Source: Pseudomonas sp. 21 (GTDB taxonomy: Bacteria > Pseudomonadota > Gammaproteobacteria > Pseudomonadales > Pseudomonadaceae). From it: 43,227 nucleotides of DNA. Under the pieces are notes generated by a model that did no database searches, had not been told where the DNA came from, and saw only the letters and a program-made list of their open reading frames with translations. Made by a program: the position numbers and the translations under genes. Below, piece after piece: positions 7,792 through 15,304 of this stretch; within the stretch, counting starts at the first letter, position 1, and each line of letters opens with the position of its first letter. The DNA lies in assembly GCF_000955805.1 (NCBI RefSeq), contig NZ_JYOA01000013.1, positions 1 through 43,227 of the forward strand, written 5' to 3'.

Positions 7792-9477
7792 ATGAGCGAC
7801 CTCACGCTCCCATCCGTGTGCCGCACCGCAACCACTGCCGGCCGCGCCCTGCCCGCCGTGGCCTATCCCGCCCTCTTGCTCGCCTTCTTGCTGTGCTTCC
7901 TGGTGCCGCTCGGGTGGCACGGGCTCTGGATACCCGACGAGACGCGCTACGCCCAGGCCGCCCAGGAACTGCTGCACAGCGGCAACTGGGTCGCTCCGCA
8001 CTTCATGGGGTTGCGCTACTTCGAAAAGCCCATCGGCGGCTATTGGCTGATCGCCATCGGCCAGGCGATCTTCGGCGACAACCTGTTCGGTGCCCGTATC
8101 GCCTCCGCCGCGACAACCGCCGCCACCCTGGGGCTGATATTCCAACTGGCCCGCCGCCTGTGGAACGACCCCTGGAAGACCTGGACGGCGTGCCTGCTCT
8201 ACATGAGCTACGGGCTCGTCGCCGGACAGGCCGGCTACGCCAACATCGATCCGCAGCTCACCCTCTGGATCACGCTCAGCCTGGTCTCGGCCTGGTATGC
8301 CCTGGAGGGTGAAAGCCCGCGCGAGCGCTGGGCCGGCTGGTGCCTGCTCGGCGTGGCCTGCGCCATGGGCTTCATGACCAAGGGCTTCCTGGCCTGGCTG
8401 CTGCCGGTGATCGTGGTGACGCCCTACGCGATCCTGCAACAGCGCTCGCGCGAGCTGCTCAAGGGCGGGCCGCTCGCAGTTCTGCTGGCCGTCTTGCTCA
8501 GCCTGCCGTGGGTGCTTGCAGTGCATCGGCGTGAAGCGGATTTCTGGCAGTTCTTCTTCTGGAACGAGCACATCCGCCGCTTCGCCGGGGCCAAGGCGCA
8601 GCACGCCGCGCCCTTCTGGTTCTTCGTGCCGATGCTGTTCGCCGGCGCCCTCCCCTGGGCCATGCTCGTGGTGCCCAGCCTGCGGCGCGCCTGGCGCGAG
8701 AAAAAGGAGCGCCGCGGCGCGTTCCTGGCGCTCTGGTTCGCCATGCCCTTCCTGTTCTTCAGCCTCGCCAAGGGCAAGCTGCCGACCTATATCCTGCCCT
8801 GCTTCGTGCCGCTGGCCCTGCTGATGGCCAACACGCTGGTCGACAAGCTGCGGCAAAGGGATGTGTTCGCAATCCGAGGCAACGGGTTGTTCAACCTGGC
8901 GGCGGGTTGCCTGGCCTTGCTCGGCCTGGGCATCGTGCAGATCGTGCATCCGCTTTACATCGGTCAACCGCTGCAGCTGGCCCTGGCGCTGCTGGTCTGC
9001 GCGGCATGGGCCGTCTGTGGCTTCGCCCAGTGGATGCGCCCGGCGCGCCACTGGTTCGCGCCGGCACTGGGGCTGTGGGTGCTGGTCGCCCTGCTGCCGG
9101 CGGCGATGCCCTTGTCCGTGGTCGATAACAAGATGCCCGACCAGTTCATCGCCCGGCATCTGAGCGAGCTGAAGGGTTCGACAAGTCTACTGAGCAACGA
9201 GCTGGGAGCTGCGTCGGCACTGGCGTGGCGGCTGAATCGCAGCGACGTGACCCTGCTCGATGTGCAGGGCGAGCTTCAGTACGGCCTGTCTTATGCGGAC
9301 GCCGAGGATCGAAAGGTGACGTCGGAGAATGTCGGGCGATGGCTGGCCCAGCGTTCGGCGAAAGGTCCGGTCGGGATGGTGCTGGATATGTCCGCGGGCG
9401 TGGTTCCGTCATGGATTCCGCCGGGTGCCGAGGTGTTCCGGGAAAACAACCTGCTGATCGTCATTACCCGGCCGTGA
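7792..9477 (+). CDS. arnT: Undecaprenyl phosphate-L-Ara4N:lipid A transferase
   Basis: Integral inner-membrane glycosyltransferase of 561 aa that would move 4-amino-4-deoxy-L-arabinose from undecaprenyl phosphate to lipid A phosphates, lowering affinity for polymyxins and cationic peptides. The N-terminal region has the conserved LWIPDETRYAQAAQ motif with the catalytic-type Asp-Glu pair, then LRYFEKPIGGYWLIAIGQ and QAGYANIDPQ. About a dozen membrane spans precede a C-terminal periplasmic domain that keeps the family's LSNELGAASALAWRL block. Length matches ArnT. GAGGAA sits nine bases before the ATG. The other arn genes are absent here, so this is a stand-alone copy placed behind a two-component system. 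Confidence 0.9.
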   Translation: MSDLTLPSVCRTATTAGRALPAVAYPALLLAFLLCFLVPLGWHGLWIPDETRYAQAAQELLHSGNWVAPHFMGLRYFEKPIGGYWLIAIGQAIFGDNLFGARIASAATTAATLGLIFQLARRLWNDPWKTWTACLLYMSYGLVAGQAGYANIDPQLTLWITLSLVSAWYALEGESPRERWAGWCLLGVACAMGFMTKGFLAWLLPVIVVTPYAILQQRSRELLKGGPLAVLLAVLLSLPWVLAVHRREADFWQFFFWNEHIRRFAGAKAQHAAPFWFFVPMLFAGALPWAMLVVPSLRRAWREKKERRGAFLALWFAMPFLFFSLAKGKLPTYILPCFVPLALLMANTLVDKLRQRDVFAIRGNGLFNLAAGCLALLGLGIVQIVHPLYIGQPLQLALALLVCAAWAVCGFAQWMRPARHWFAPALGLWVLVALLPAAMPLSVVDNKMPDQFIARHLSELKGSTSLLSNELGAASALAWRLNRSDVTLLDVQGELQYGLSYADAEDRKVTSENVGRWLAQRSAKGPVGMVLDMSAGVVPSWIPPGAEVFRENNLLIVITRP

Positions 9478-9622
9478 GGACTGACAGGAGACATCATGTG
9501 ATCCTGCTTGGGGATGTTTCACTTGTGACCGGGCTGGAGCTGTGGTGAGTCTCAAGACCAATCAAAGTGCCCGTGGCGCGGGCCTTCCAGGCGTGCGGTG
9601 GTACTAAGGCGCGATATTTATT

Positions 9623-9634
9623 GTAACGCGTTAC
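9623..9634. promoter_or_regulatory. GTAACGCGTTAC palindrome, locus 1 secondary site
   Basis: A perfect 12-bp palindrome centred at 9628.5. It lies 33 bp centre to centre upstream of the stronger copy at 9654-9669. The same spacing recurs at 14246-14291. Confidence 0.6.
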
Positions 9635-9653
9635 CGTTTTTCGAGGCTATTAA

Positions 9654-9669
9654 CGGTAACGCGTTACCG
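9654..9669. promoter_or_regulatory. CGGTAACGCGTTACCG palindrome, locus 1 primary site
   Basis: A perfect 16-bp palindrome centred at 9661.5. It is preceded on the plus strand by GGCTAT four bases upstream, exactly as at 14236-14259. TATTAA (9648-9653) occupies the position held by a -10 element at the second locus, but I see no good -35 here and no gene start downstream. Confidence 0.65.
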
Positions 9670-9738
9670 GAGAATCCCGAACCGACTTCCACGCAGGATT
9701 TCGCGCAGGAAATCCGCGGCGAAAGTATCGGCCAGCGC

Positions 9739-10605
9739 CTAGTCGGCCAAGCCCGCCAGAACGCCTTTCAGTCGCTCCAGGGTCGCCGGCGTGCAGGCCT
9801 GCATCGGCTCGCGCACCTCGTTGGCGATCAGTCCCTGCATGGCCAGCGCCCCCTTGACCGCCGCCGGGTTCGGCTCGGCGAAAGCGGCCTGCATCCAGGG
9901 CAGGAGGCGGAAGAAAGTACGGCGCGCAGCATTCACGTCGCCCTCCTCCATCTCCCGGCACATCTGCACATAGAGATCGGCGCGAACGTGGGGTGACGCC
10001 GAGATCGCCCCGGCGCCGCCCAGGCAGAGATTGGTGAACAGCTGCAGGTCTTCCCCGGTGAGCACCGATACCTGGCCATCGGCGATCAGCGCCAGGGTCG
10101 TTTCCACATCGCCCGCGCAGTCCTTGATCGCCACGATGTTCGGGTGACGCACGATGCGCCGCAGCGTCTCGCGCTCGATGCGCACGCCGGTGCGGTAAGG
10201 GATGTCATAGAGCACGACCGGAACGCTGGCGGCGTCGGCTACGGTGCGGAAGAAGGCTTCCAGGCCGGCCTGGGATGGGCGGATGTAATACGGTGCCGGC
10301 ACCAGCACGCCTGCCACCGGGCGGCGCTGGATGTCCTGCAGAGCCGCCAGCAGCTCGCGCTGGTTGTTGCCGGCCAGCCCCATGATCACCTGCCGCGCAG
10401 GCACCCACTGCAAAACGGCATCGAGCACTTCGAGCTGTTCTTCATGGCTCAGCGCGGCCGCCTCGCCGGTCGTGCCGCAGACCACGAAACCCGCGACGCC
10501 CTGCTCCAGCAGTTGCGCCACCAGCCCCTGCAGTGCCGGGTAATCGATTGCGCCATCACGAAAGGGAGTGACCAGCGCCACCCAGATCCCACGAAAATTC
10601 GACAT
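9739..10605 (-). CDS. Dihydrodipicolinate synthase family protein (DapA paralogue)
   Basis: Class I aldolase of 288 aa with the DapA/NAL TIM-barrel fold. Visible active-site features are GTTGE near residue 45, the tyrosine in LYDIPYRTG near residue 133 and the Schiff-base lysine in AIKDCAGD near residue 161. Canonical DapA usually has YNVPGRT, so this may be a paralogue acting on another alpha-keto acid aldol rather than the lysine-pathway enzyme. A good AGGAG precedes the ATG. It is transcribed alone, convergent with arnT and downstream of epsC. Substrate is not predictable here. Confidence 0.85.
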   Translation of the reverse strand: MSNFRGIWVALVTPFRDGAIDYPALQGLVAQLLEQGVAGFVVCGTTGEAAALSHEEQLEVLDAVLQWVPARQVIMGLAGNNQRELLAALQDIQRRPVAGVLVPAPYYIRPSQAGLEAFFRTVADAASVPVVLYDIPYRTGVRIERETLRRIVRHPNIVAIKDCAGDVETTLALIADGQVSVLTGEDLQLFTNLCLGGAGAISASPHVRADLYVQMCREMEEGDVNAARRTFFRLLPWMQAAFAEPNPAAVKGALAMQGLIANEVREPMQACTPATLERLKGVLAGLAD

Positions 10606-10931
10606 GCAAAACTCCTGTTGGCTGACCGTCGGGTCGCCGTCAGGGAGGGTGCGGGAATCAAGCGGGAGGGAGAGTTCGACCTTGCGCCTTGTGTCCTGTC
10701 AGCCCATCTGACGGGACAGCGCCCCGGTCAAATGAGCGATTGTTTCTTCGATTTCTTCGCAACGACAGCGCACGCGCAGGCCCGGGCAAGGAGGCCCGAA
10801 GCGGAAAGCGAGTGGTTGACGATGGGGAACATGGAAATGCCGTTGCGCGAAATGTCTGACGGATACTGCTGAAGGATCGGGAGAGCTGTCAACTCCCCCG
10901 CTTCGCTTTGCGTGTCCGCAGGCTCTCCAGG
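10606..10931. other. Gap between epsC end and DapA-like start
   Basis: There is no gene evident in these 326 bp. A near-perfect 10-bp stem with a five-base loop (10693-10717, arms GTCCTGTCAG and CTGACGGGAC) lies about 90 bases upstream of the DapA-like start. It could be a weak epsC terminator or a leader hairpin, but it has no T-run. Confidence 0.4.
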
Positions 10932-11885
10932 TCAGTCCTTTCCGCAGCGGCTCTCATCGTGCTGCAGGCTGGCCTGGCTGACCTGGCTGCCCGGCGGAAC
11001 GCTGCGGGTCAGCCAGACGTTGCCGCCGATGGTCGAGCCCTTGCCGATGGTCACGCGGCCGAGAATGGTGGCGCCGGCGTAGATCACCACTTCGTCCTCG
11101 ACGATCGGGTGGCGCGGTTCGCCCTTGTGCAGCTGGCCGGTCTCGTCGGAGGTGAAGCGCTTCGCGCCCAGGGTCACTGCCTGGTAGATGCGCACCTGTT
11201 TGCCGATGATCGCCGTTTCTCCGATGACCACGCCGGTGCCATGGTCGATGAAGAAGCTGCTGCCGATCTGCGCGCCGGGGTGGATGTCGATGCCGGTCGC
11301 CGAGTGCGCCAGCTCCGAGATGATCCGCGCCAGCAGCGGCAGGCCGGCGTTGTACAGGTGATGCGCAAGACGGTGGTGAATGATCGCCACCACGCCCGGG
11401 TAGCACAGCAGTACCTCGTCGACGCTGCGTGCGGCCGGGTCGCCCTGGTAGGCGGCGAGTACGTCGGCGTCGAGCAGCCTGCGCATTTCCGGCAGCGCGC
11501 GGGCGAAATCACGCACCAGCACCACGGCATGCTCATCGATCCGGCTGTCCACCAGGTCACCGCGCTGCCGCGCGCTGTAGCGCAGCTCCAGGCGAGCCTG
11601 TACCAGCAGCGCATTCAGCGCGGCGTCCAGGGTGTGGCCGACGAAGAAGTCCTCGCTCTCTTCGCGCAGGTCGTTCGGGCCCAGGCGCATGGGGAACAGC
11701 GCGCTGGCCAGGCGTTCCACCACTTCCTCGATGGACTGGCGCGAAGGCAGCTCGCGACCGCCCTGCTCCGGGTGGCGGCCCGTTCGGCTACGCCATTCAT
11801 TGCGTGCGCCACGCAGGTCCTCGACGATCTGCGCCAGTTGCCAGTTCACCGGGCCATTCTCGTTCAGTCGGTTGGCGTCGTTCAT
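10932..11885 (-). CDS. epsC: Serine O-acetyltransferase, EpsC type
   Basis: Cytoplasmic enzyme of 317 aa that transfers acetyl from acetyl-CoA to L-serine, giving O-acetylserine for cysteine synthesis. An N-terminal helical domain of about 170 residues precedes a left-handed beta-helix of hexapeptide repeats. The core GIDIHPGAQIGSSFFIDHGT carries the catalytic-type Asp and His pair (DIHPGA, DHGTG). The ATG at 11885 is chosen because GGAA lies upstream; the open frame extends 12 codons further only through a TTG. It is divergent from an SsuD-type monooxygenase, so both may respond to sulfur status. Confidence 0.88.
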   Translation of the reverse strand: MNDANRLNENGPVNWQLAQIVEDLRGARNEWRSRTGRHPEQGGRELPSRQSIEEVVERLASALFPMRLGPNDLREESEDFFVGHTLDAALNALLVQARLELRYSARQRGDLVDSRIDEHAVVLVRDFARALPEMRRLLDADVLAAYQGDPAARSVDEVLLCYPGVVAIIHHRLAHHLYNAGLPLLARIISELAHSATGIDIHPGAQIGSSFFIDHGTGVVIGETAIIGKQVRIYQAVTLGAKRFTSDETGQLHKGEPRHPIVEDEVVIYAGATILGRVTIGKGSTIGGNVWLTRSVPPGSQVSQASLQHDESRCGKD

Positions 11886-12266
11886 CGCTTGCTGTGTTCC
11901 TTGATCCGCGGGGGCTTTCAATCACGATTGCCTATCCTGATCGGTCGCGCCGCGCAGGACAAATCGCCGGAAGGCATAACCTAATGCCTTTTTCGTAGTA
12001 CTAAGTGTTTCCGTGGCAACAGCGAATCAACAGTGATGTTGCTTGAGCAACAGCTCGTTTGCCTTCAGAGGCGCGAAAACCGTGGCCCCCGCCCTGGCAC
12101 AGGCCTTGCTGCCGTGCAGTGCCCGCCCTGCAGCCGCCCTCTTCCCTTCTGCCTGACCAAACGCACCGACAACGACGGCTGCCGGGCCCGGATTCCAATA
12201 ACGACTTGCCACGCGTGCACCGACGGGGCGACGCCCCCCTTTCGACGATGGCAACGAGGACACTCC
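11886..12266. promoter_or_regulatory. Divergent intergenic region epsC / ssuD-like
   Basis: These 381 bp between two divergent sulfur-metabolism genes should hold both promoters. The AT-richest part, around 11980-12010 (near GTAGTACTAAG), is the likeliest core. Open frames extending ssuD upstream to 12033 lack ribosome sites. I cannot define a CysB site by eye. Confidence 0.4.
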
Positions 12267-13409
12267 ATGAGTCTCGATATTTTCTGGTTCCTGCCGACTT
12301 CCGGCGACACCCGCTACCTGGGACATTCCAGCAGCGGCCGCCCGGCCACCAACGACTACATGCGGCAGATCGCCGTGGCCGCCGACCAGCTCGGCTATGA
12401 CGGCCTGCTGATCCCGACCGGCAGCAGCTGCCTCGATCCGTGGGTGACCGCCGCCAGCCTGGTGCCGGTCACTCAGCGCATCAAGCTGCTGGTGGCCCTG
12501 CGCACTTCGCTGGGCAACCCCACCGCCTCGGCGCGCCAGGCCGCCACCCTGGACCAGGCCAGCGGTGGTCGCCTGCTGCTCAATGTCGTCCCTGGCGGCG
12601 ACAGCACCGAACTGGAGGCAGACGGTGTTTTCCTCAATCATGATGAGCGTTACGCCGCTTCGGACGAATTCCTGACCATCTGGCGTCGCCTGCTGTCAGG
12701 TGAAACCGTGGATTTCGCGGGCAAGCATCTGAAGGTCAACGGCGCGCAGAACTTCTTCCCGCCCGTGCAGAAGCCATACCCGCCGCTGTACTTCGGTGGT
12801 TCCTCCCCCGCCGCCCACGACCTCGCTGCCAAGCATGTTGATGCCTACCTGACCTGGGGTGAGCCGCCTGCCGCCGTGGCCGAGAAGATCGCCGACGTGC
12901 GCGAACGCGCTGCGCGCCTGGGGCGCACGGTGCGCTTTGGCGTACGCCTGCACGTGATAGTCCGCGAGACCAACGACAAGGCCTGGGCAGCTGCGGACGA
13001 GCTGATCAGTCATCTGGATGACGCCACCATTGCTGCCGCGCAATCCAACTACGCGAAGATGGATTCGGTCGGTCAGCAGCGCATGGCCACGCTGCATGGC
13101 GGTGATCGCAACAAGCTGGAAGTGGCACCCAATCTCTGGGCCGGTGTCGGCCTGGTGCGCGGCGGCGCCGGCACGGCACTGGTGGGGGATCCGGAAACCG
13201 TTGCCGAGCGGCTGCTGGAGTATGCCGCGCTGGGGGTCGACAGCTTCGTGCTGTCAGGTTACCCGCACCTGGAAGAGGCCTATCGCTTCGCTGAGCTGGT
13301 GTTCCCGCTGCTGCCTGGCAAGGGGCGCGTGACGGTGGACGGCGTGCTCACGGGCGGCGCCTTCGACGTGCGCGCCGGGCGTGAGAAAACCGGGGAAGCG
13401 GCGGCCTGA
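12267..13409 (+). CDS. ssuD: FMNH2-dependent alkanesulfonate monooxygenase (SsuD family)
   Basis: Flavin-dependent enzyme of 380 aa that would split the C-S bond of alkanesulfonates to an aldehyde and sulfite using FMNH2 supplied by a separate reductase. It aligns by eye along its whole length with E. coli Ssu[15 protein letters not shown] at the start, [11 protein letters not shown] (active-site Cys region), [22 protein letters not shown] and the terminal [13 protein letters not shown] and [18 protein letters not shown] lies seven bases before the ATG. The reductase and transporter genes of a normal ssuEADCB operon are absent, so this is a solitary copy; it may be a paralogue such as an MsuD type. 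Confidence 0.88.
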   Translation: MSLDIFWFLPTSGDTRYLGHSSSGRPATNDYMRQIAVAADQLGYDGLLIPTGSSCLDPWVTAASLVPVTQRIKLLVALRTSLGNPTASARQAATLDQASGGRLLLNVVPGGDSTELEADGVFLNHDERYAASDEFLTIWRRLLSGETVDFAGKHLKVNGAQNFFPPVQKPYPPLYFGGSSPAAHDLAAKHVDAYLTWGEPPAAVAEKIADVRERAARLGRTVRFGVRLHVIVRETNDKAWAAADELISHLDDATIAAAQSNYAKMDSVGQQRMATLHGGDRNKLEVAPNLWAGVGLVRGGAGTALVGDPETVAERLLEYAALGVDSFVLSGYPHLEEAYRFAELVFPLLPGKGRVTVDGVLTGGAFDVRAGREKTGEAAA

Positions 13410-13417
13410 GGCCCAAT

Positions 13418-13462
13418 CCAGAGCGTTCGACCGAGCCCCCGAGTGATCGGGGGTTACTCTGG
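13418..13462. terminator. Nested stem-loop, probable bidirectional terminator
   Basis: Inner arms CCCCCGA and TCGGGGG around a GTGA loop (13436-13453) lie within outer arms CCAGAG and CTCTGG (13418-13423, 13457-13462). It sits between two convergent genes, where a shared terminator is expected. There is no strong T-run. Confidence 0.45.
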
Positions 13463-13548
13463 CTCCAGCCTTTTCTGCAGGTCGGCGCCGCCAGGGAAGC
13501 AGAACGACCGTGCAATGGCTGATCGAGCATGGCGAGAGAGGTGTTTTG

Positions 13549-13794
13549 CTAGTCGCCAGCCCCCGCGACACGAAAGGAAACGTCCTGCACGTTGTGCGCT
13601 TCCACACTGCGCCGGATGCTGTGGTAGCGCTTCTGGTAGCCGCGCAGGTCGTGGGTCGGGATGTGCAGGTGGCGCGCCACATGGCTCCACGCCCGCGCTT
13701 CGCTCATGGACTCGTCTTCGGCTTCGAACTCGAACGCTCGCCCCTCTCTCACAAAGCTGACGTGGTACCGCTTTGTCAGGGATTCGTCCTGCAT
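13549..13794 (-). CDS. Small hypothetical protein, 81 aa
   Basis: Unrecognised protein of 81 aa, basic and acidic mixed (RYHVSFVREGRAFEFEAEDE near the start), no signal peptide or membrane span. The ATG at 13794 is chosen because GGAGG lies six bases upstream; an in-frame start ten codons earlier lacks one. The gene precedes another small gene on the same strand by about 94 bp. Its pattern of beta-strand then helix is compatible with a small cytosolic protein, but I propose no function. Confidence 0.6.
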   Translation of the reverse strand: MQDESLTKRYHVSFVREGRAFEFEAEDESMSEARAWSHVARHLHIPTHDLRGYQKRYHSIRRSVEAHNVQDVSFRVAGAGD

Positions 13795-13888
13795 GGCGCC
13801 TCCGGGTTTCTGGCTGTGTTTCAAGCACTGACCGGGCGTCGGCGTCGGCGGTTCAAAGAGAATGATGGCCAGGCCATCGGCAAGCGCC

Positions 13889-14128
13889 TCAGTCCATCAC
13901 GACCAGGGAGATCGTGCCGCCTTCGGCAGGTGAATGGTGCAGGACGAGGTCGATCCGGTGGGCGGCGTGAAGCAGGGTTTCGGCGTCGTGTTCCAGCAAC
14001 AACGCAGCCGCCATCAGCGCCGTTGCCGTATCGGGAGTGGCGGCCTTGAGTGCGGCTTCACGCAGCACCTGAACGACGCAGGTCTCGTTGAAAGCCGAGG
14101 CCATCAGCACCTTTCGCAGTCGTTCCAC
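13889..14128 (-). CDS. Small hypothetical protein, 79 aa
   Basis: Unrecognised 79-aa protein, mostly helical and alanine-rich, with start GTG preceded by GGGAGG. The middle part (ATALMAAALLLEHDAETLLH) is amphipathic rather than a clear membrane span. It resembles the small uncharacterised proteins common in Pseudomonas genomes. It is divergent from the 86-aa protein gene at 14311 and the intervening 180 bp carries the GTAACGCGTTAC operators, so it may share their regulation. Confidence 0.6.
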   Translation of the reverse strand: MERLRKVLMASAFNETCVVQVLREAALKAATPDTATALMAAALLLEHDAETLLHAAHRIDLVLHHSPAEGGTISLVVMD

Positions 14129-14215
14129 GGCAGCCTCCCGTCCTTGTAGATGCGCTTGTGGGTGAGCATTGCAGGAATAGCCCGGTTTTACCTTTCCTAC
14201 TCCGCGGTCCGACGA

Positions 14216-14244
14216 TTGGCGAGGCCTGCGGCAACGGCTATGAT
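14216..14244 (+). promoter_or_regulatory. Predicted sigma-70 promoter of the 86-aa protein gene
   Basis: TTGGCG (14216-14221) and TATGAT (14239-14244) are separated by 17 bp, matching the sigma-70 consensus at 4/6 and 5/6. Transcription should start near 14251, inside the first GTAACGCGTTAC palindrome, a position typical of repression. Confidence 0.55.
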
Positions 14245-14245
14245 G

Positions 14246-14259
14246 GGTAACGCGTTACC
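14246..14259. promoter_or_regulatory. GGTAACGCGTTACC operator, locus 2 primary site
   Basis: A perfect 14-bp palindrome centred at 14252.5 that overlaps the predicted transcription start. The block GGCTAT-N4-GGTAACGCGTTACC is shared with locus 1 in the same orientation. Confidence 0.7.
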
Positions 14260-14279
14260 ATAAAGGCATCCAGACCACA

Positions 14280-14291
14280 GTAACGCGTTAC
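14280..14291. promoter_or_regulatory. GTAACGCGTTAC operator, locus 2 secondary site
   Basis: A perfect 12-bp palindrome centred at 14285.5, exactly 33 bp (about three helical turns) downstream of the primary site and just before the ribosome binding site of the 86-aa gene. Confidence 0.65.
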
Positions 14292-14310
14292 CAGTCCGAC
14301 AGGAGCCAGG

Positions 14311-14571
14311 ATGAAAGACGCCAAGGACAAAGCCACGCGCGACGCCTTCGAAGCGCCGCGCAAAGGCCGCCCTCGCAAGGAAGGCGCCATGACCAACGCC
14401 GAGAAACAGGCCGCGTATCGCAAGCGCCGGGCGGAATCTGGAGGCGGCGCGGTGATGCTCAACAACGAGGAAATCTGGCTGATCTGCCATGCACTGGACG
14501 GCAAGGTCTGGGAAGCCGACAGCGAACAGCGGCAGAAGCTGATCGCCCGACTGCGCAAGCGAGTCGTCTGA
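14311..14571 (+). CDS. Small basic protein, 86 aa, putative nucleic-acid-binding
   Basis: Unrecognised 86-aa protein with a very basic N-terminal half: an AT-hook-like RKGRPRK near residue 18, then MTNAEKQAAYRKRRAES, a motif found in plasmid- and phage-type small regulatory proteins. The C-terminal half is predicted helical (NNEEIWLICHALDG to the end). There is no membrane segment. GGAG precedes the ATG. Its promoter is overlapped by two GTAACGCGTTAC palindromes, so it may be autoregulated or controlled by an unlinked repressor. DNA binding is inferred from composition only. Confidence 0.7.
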   Translation: MKDAKDKATRDAFEAPRKGRPRKEGAMTNAEKQAAYRKRRAESGGGAVMLNNEEIWLICHALDGKVWEADSEQRQKLIARLRKRVV

Positions 14572-14762
14572 AACTCTCCGGGTTCGACAACAAAGCACCC
14601 CGGACCAGCGGCAAGCCTTTACATATAACGGCTTTGCGCCGCAGCGATGACGGATCGTTCTGAAAAAGAGTCGAACACCCCTGCGCGATATGTTTCGGAT
14701 GAAGGGAATGCACGGCATTCGCCTATTCATTTTCCACGGACATTTCCCACGGAGTAGTTCCC

Positions 14763-14930
14763 ATGGCCGAACATAGAGGCGGTAAAGGCAACTTTGCAGA
14801 AGACCCCCAGCGTGCTTCCGAAGCCGGCAGGAAAGGCGGCCAGCACAGTGGCGGCAACTTCAAGAATGATCCGGCGCGCGCATCCGACGCGGGCCGCAAG
14901 GGAGGTCAGCGTAGCCACAGCGGCCACTGA
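14763..14930 (+). CDS. KGG-repeat stress protein (YciG/con-10 type), 55 aa
   Basis: Tiny hydrophilic protein of 55 aa with two KGG-type repeats: GKGNFAEDPQRASEAGRKGG and a near copy beginning GGNFKNDPARASDAGRKGG. This is the signature of the YciG/con-10 general-stress family. Members are usually induced under sigma-S control and their exact molecular role is unclear. GGAG lies upstream of the ATG. It is flanked downstream by a hairpin and a strong terminator, so it is probably a single-gene transcript. Sequence match is clear despite the length. Confidence 0.85.
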   Translation: MAEHRGGKGNFAEDPQRASEAGRKGGQHSGGNFKNDPARASDAGRKGGQRSHSGH

Positions 14931-14934
14931 TCCC

Positions 14935-14967
14935 GAGCCGGCGAGGCGTTCCGCCACTCGCCGGCTC
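14935..14967 (+). terminator. Stem-loop downstream of the KGG gene
   Basis: Perfect 11-bp arms GAGCCGGCGAG and CTCGCCGGCTC enclose an 11-base loop, starting five bases after the KGG stop codon. A T-run follows about 11 bases later. Confidence 0.5.
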
Positions 14968-14997
14968 ACTGCCAATCGTTTTTCCCCCGCAAGAACG

Positions 14998-15029
14998 AAA
15001 ACGGCGCCGAAGGATCGGCGCCGTTTTTC
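14998..15029. terminator. Strong bidirectional intrinsic terminator
   Basis: ACGGCGCCGA and TCGGCGCCGT pair perfectly around an AGGA loop. The stem is preceded by AAAA and followed by TTTT, so it can terminate on both strands between the KGG gene and the small minus-strand gene at 15069. Confidence 0.85.
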
Positions 15030-15068
15030 ATGGGCAGCGGCTCATCGGGGCTTGGGCGAGCGCCCCGG

Positions 15069-15242
15069 TCACTGAGTGCAGAGCACTTCGCTTACCTGGA
15101 TATCCGAGCGCGAATCGTTCCCGAGCGGGCCATGCAGCGCGCTGACGAATTTCTGTGCCTGCTCGCGACTCAGGCTTTCCTGTCGCAGCACGGTGCTCAT
15201 GGCCTGGCCGTTGCAGCTGTAGCGGATCAGGTAGGCGTGCAT
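15069..15242 (-). CDS. Small hypothetical protein, 57 aa
   Basis: A 57-aa protein starting MHAYLIRYSCNGQAM with a strong GGGGAG upstream of its ATG. It is mostly polar (LSREQAQKFVSALHGPLGND in the middle) with no signal or membrane span. The short strand-then-helix layout is common to small cytosolic Pseudomonas proteins. I do not recognise it. It follows the stand-alone receiver gene by 62 bp on the same strand and is closed by the bidirectional terminator, so it may be the last gene of that small operon. Confidence 0.65.
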   Translation of the reverse strand: MHAYLIRYSCNGQAMSTVLRQESLSREQAQKFVSALHGPLGNDSRSDIQVSEVLCTQ

Positions 15243-15304
15243 GGTGCTTGCTCCCCGGTGAAGGTGGCCGTTCCGCGGATCGGACGGCCTTTGTGCGCAG
15301 GAGT

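Larger units (their letters stand above)
9478..9738. other. Gap between convergent arnT and DapA-like genes
   Basis: I see no supported gene in this gap. Its notable content is a pair of GTAACGCGTTAC palindromes (separate entries). It lies between two 3' ends, so the palindromes are not in front of any recognised start codon. Confidence 0.6.

Noticed and set aside
9291-9497. 68-codon minus-strand frame at the arnT 3' end, a possible target of the locus 1 operators
   Set aside because: It is antisense to arnT, has no credible ribosome site and no coding character of its own.
12033-12266. N-terminal extension of SsuD to 12033
   Set aside because: Family alignment starts at [10 protein letters not shown] (12267), which has GAGGA at proper spacing; the upstream part is unrelated.
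9623-14291. parS-like or matS-like chromosome organisation site
   Set aside because: GTAACGCGTTAC does not match the parS (TGTTCCACGTGGAACA) or matS consensus, and the paired promoter position at locus 2 favours an operator.
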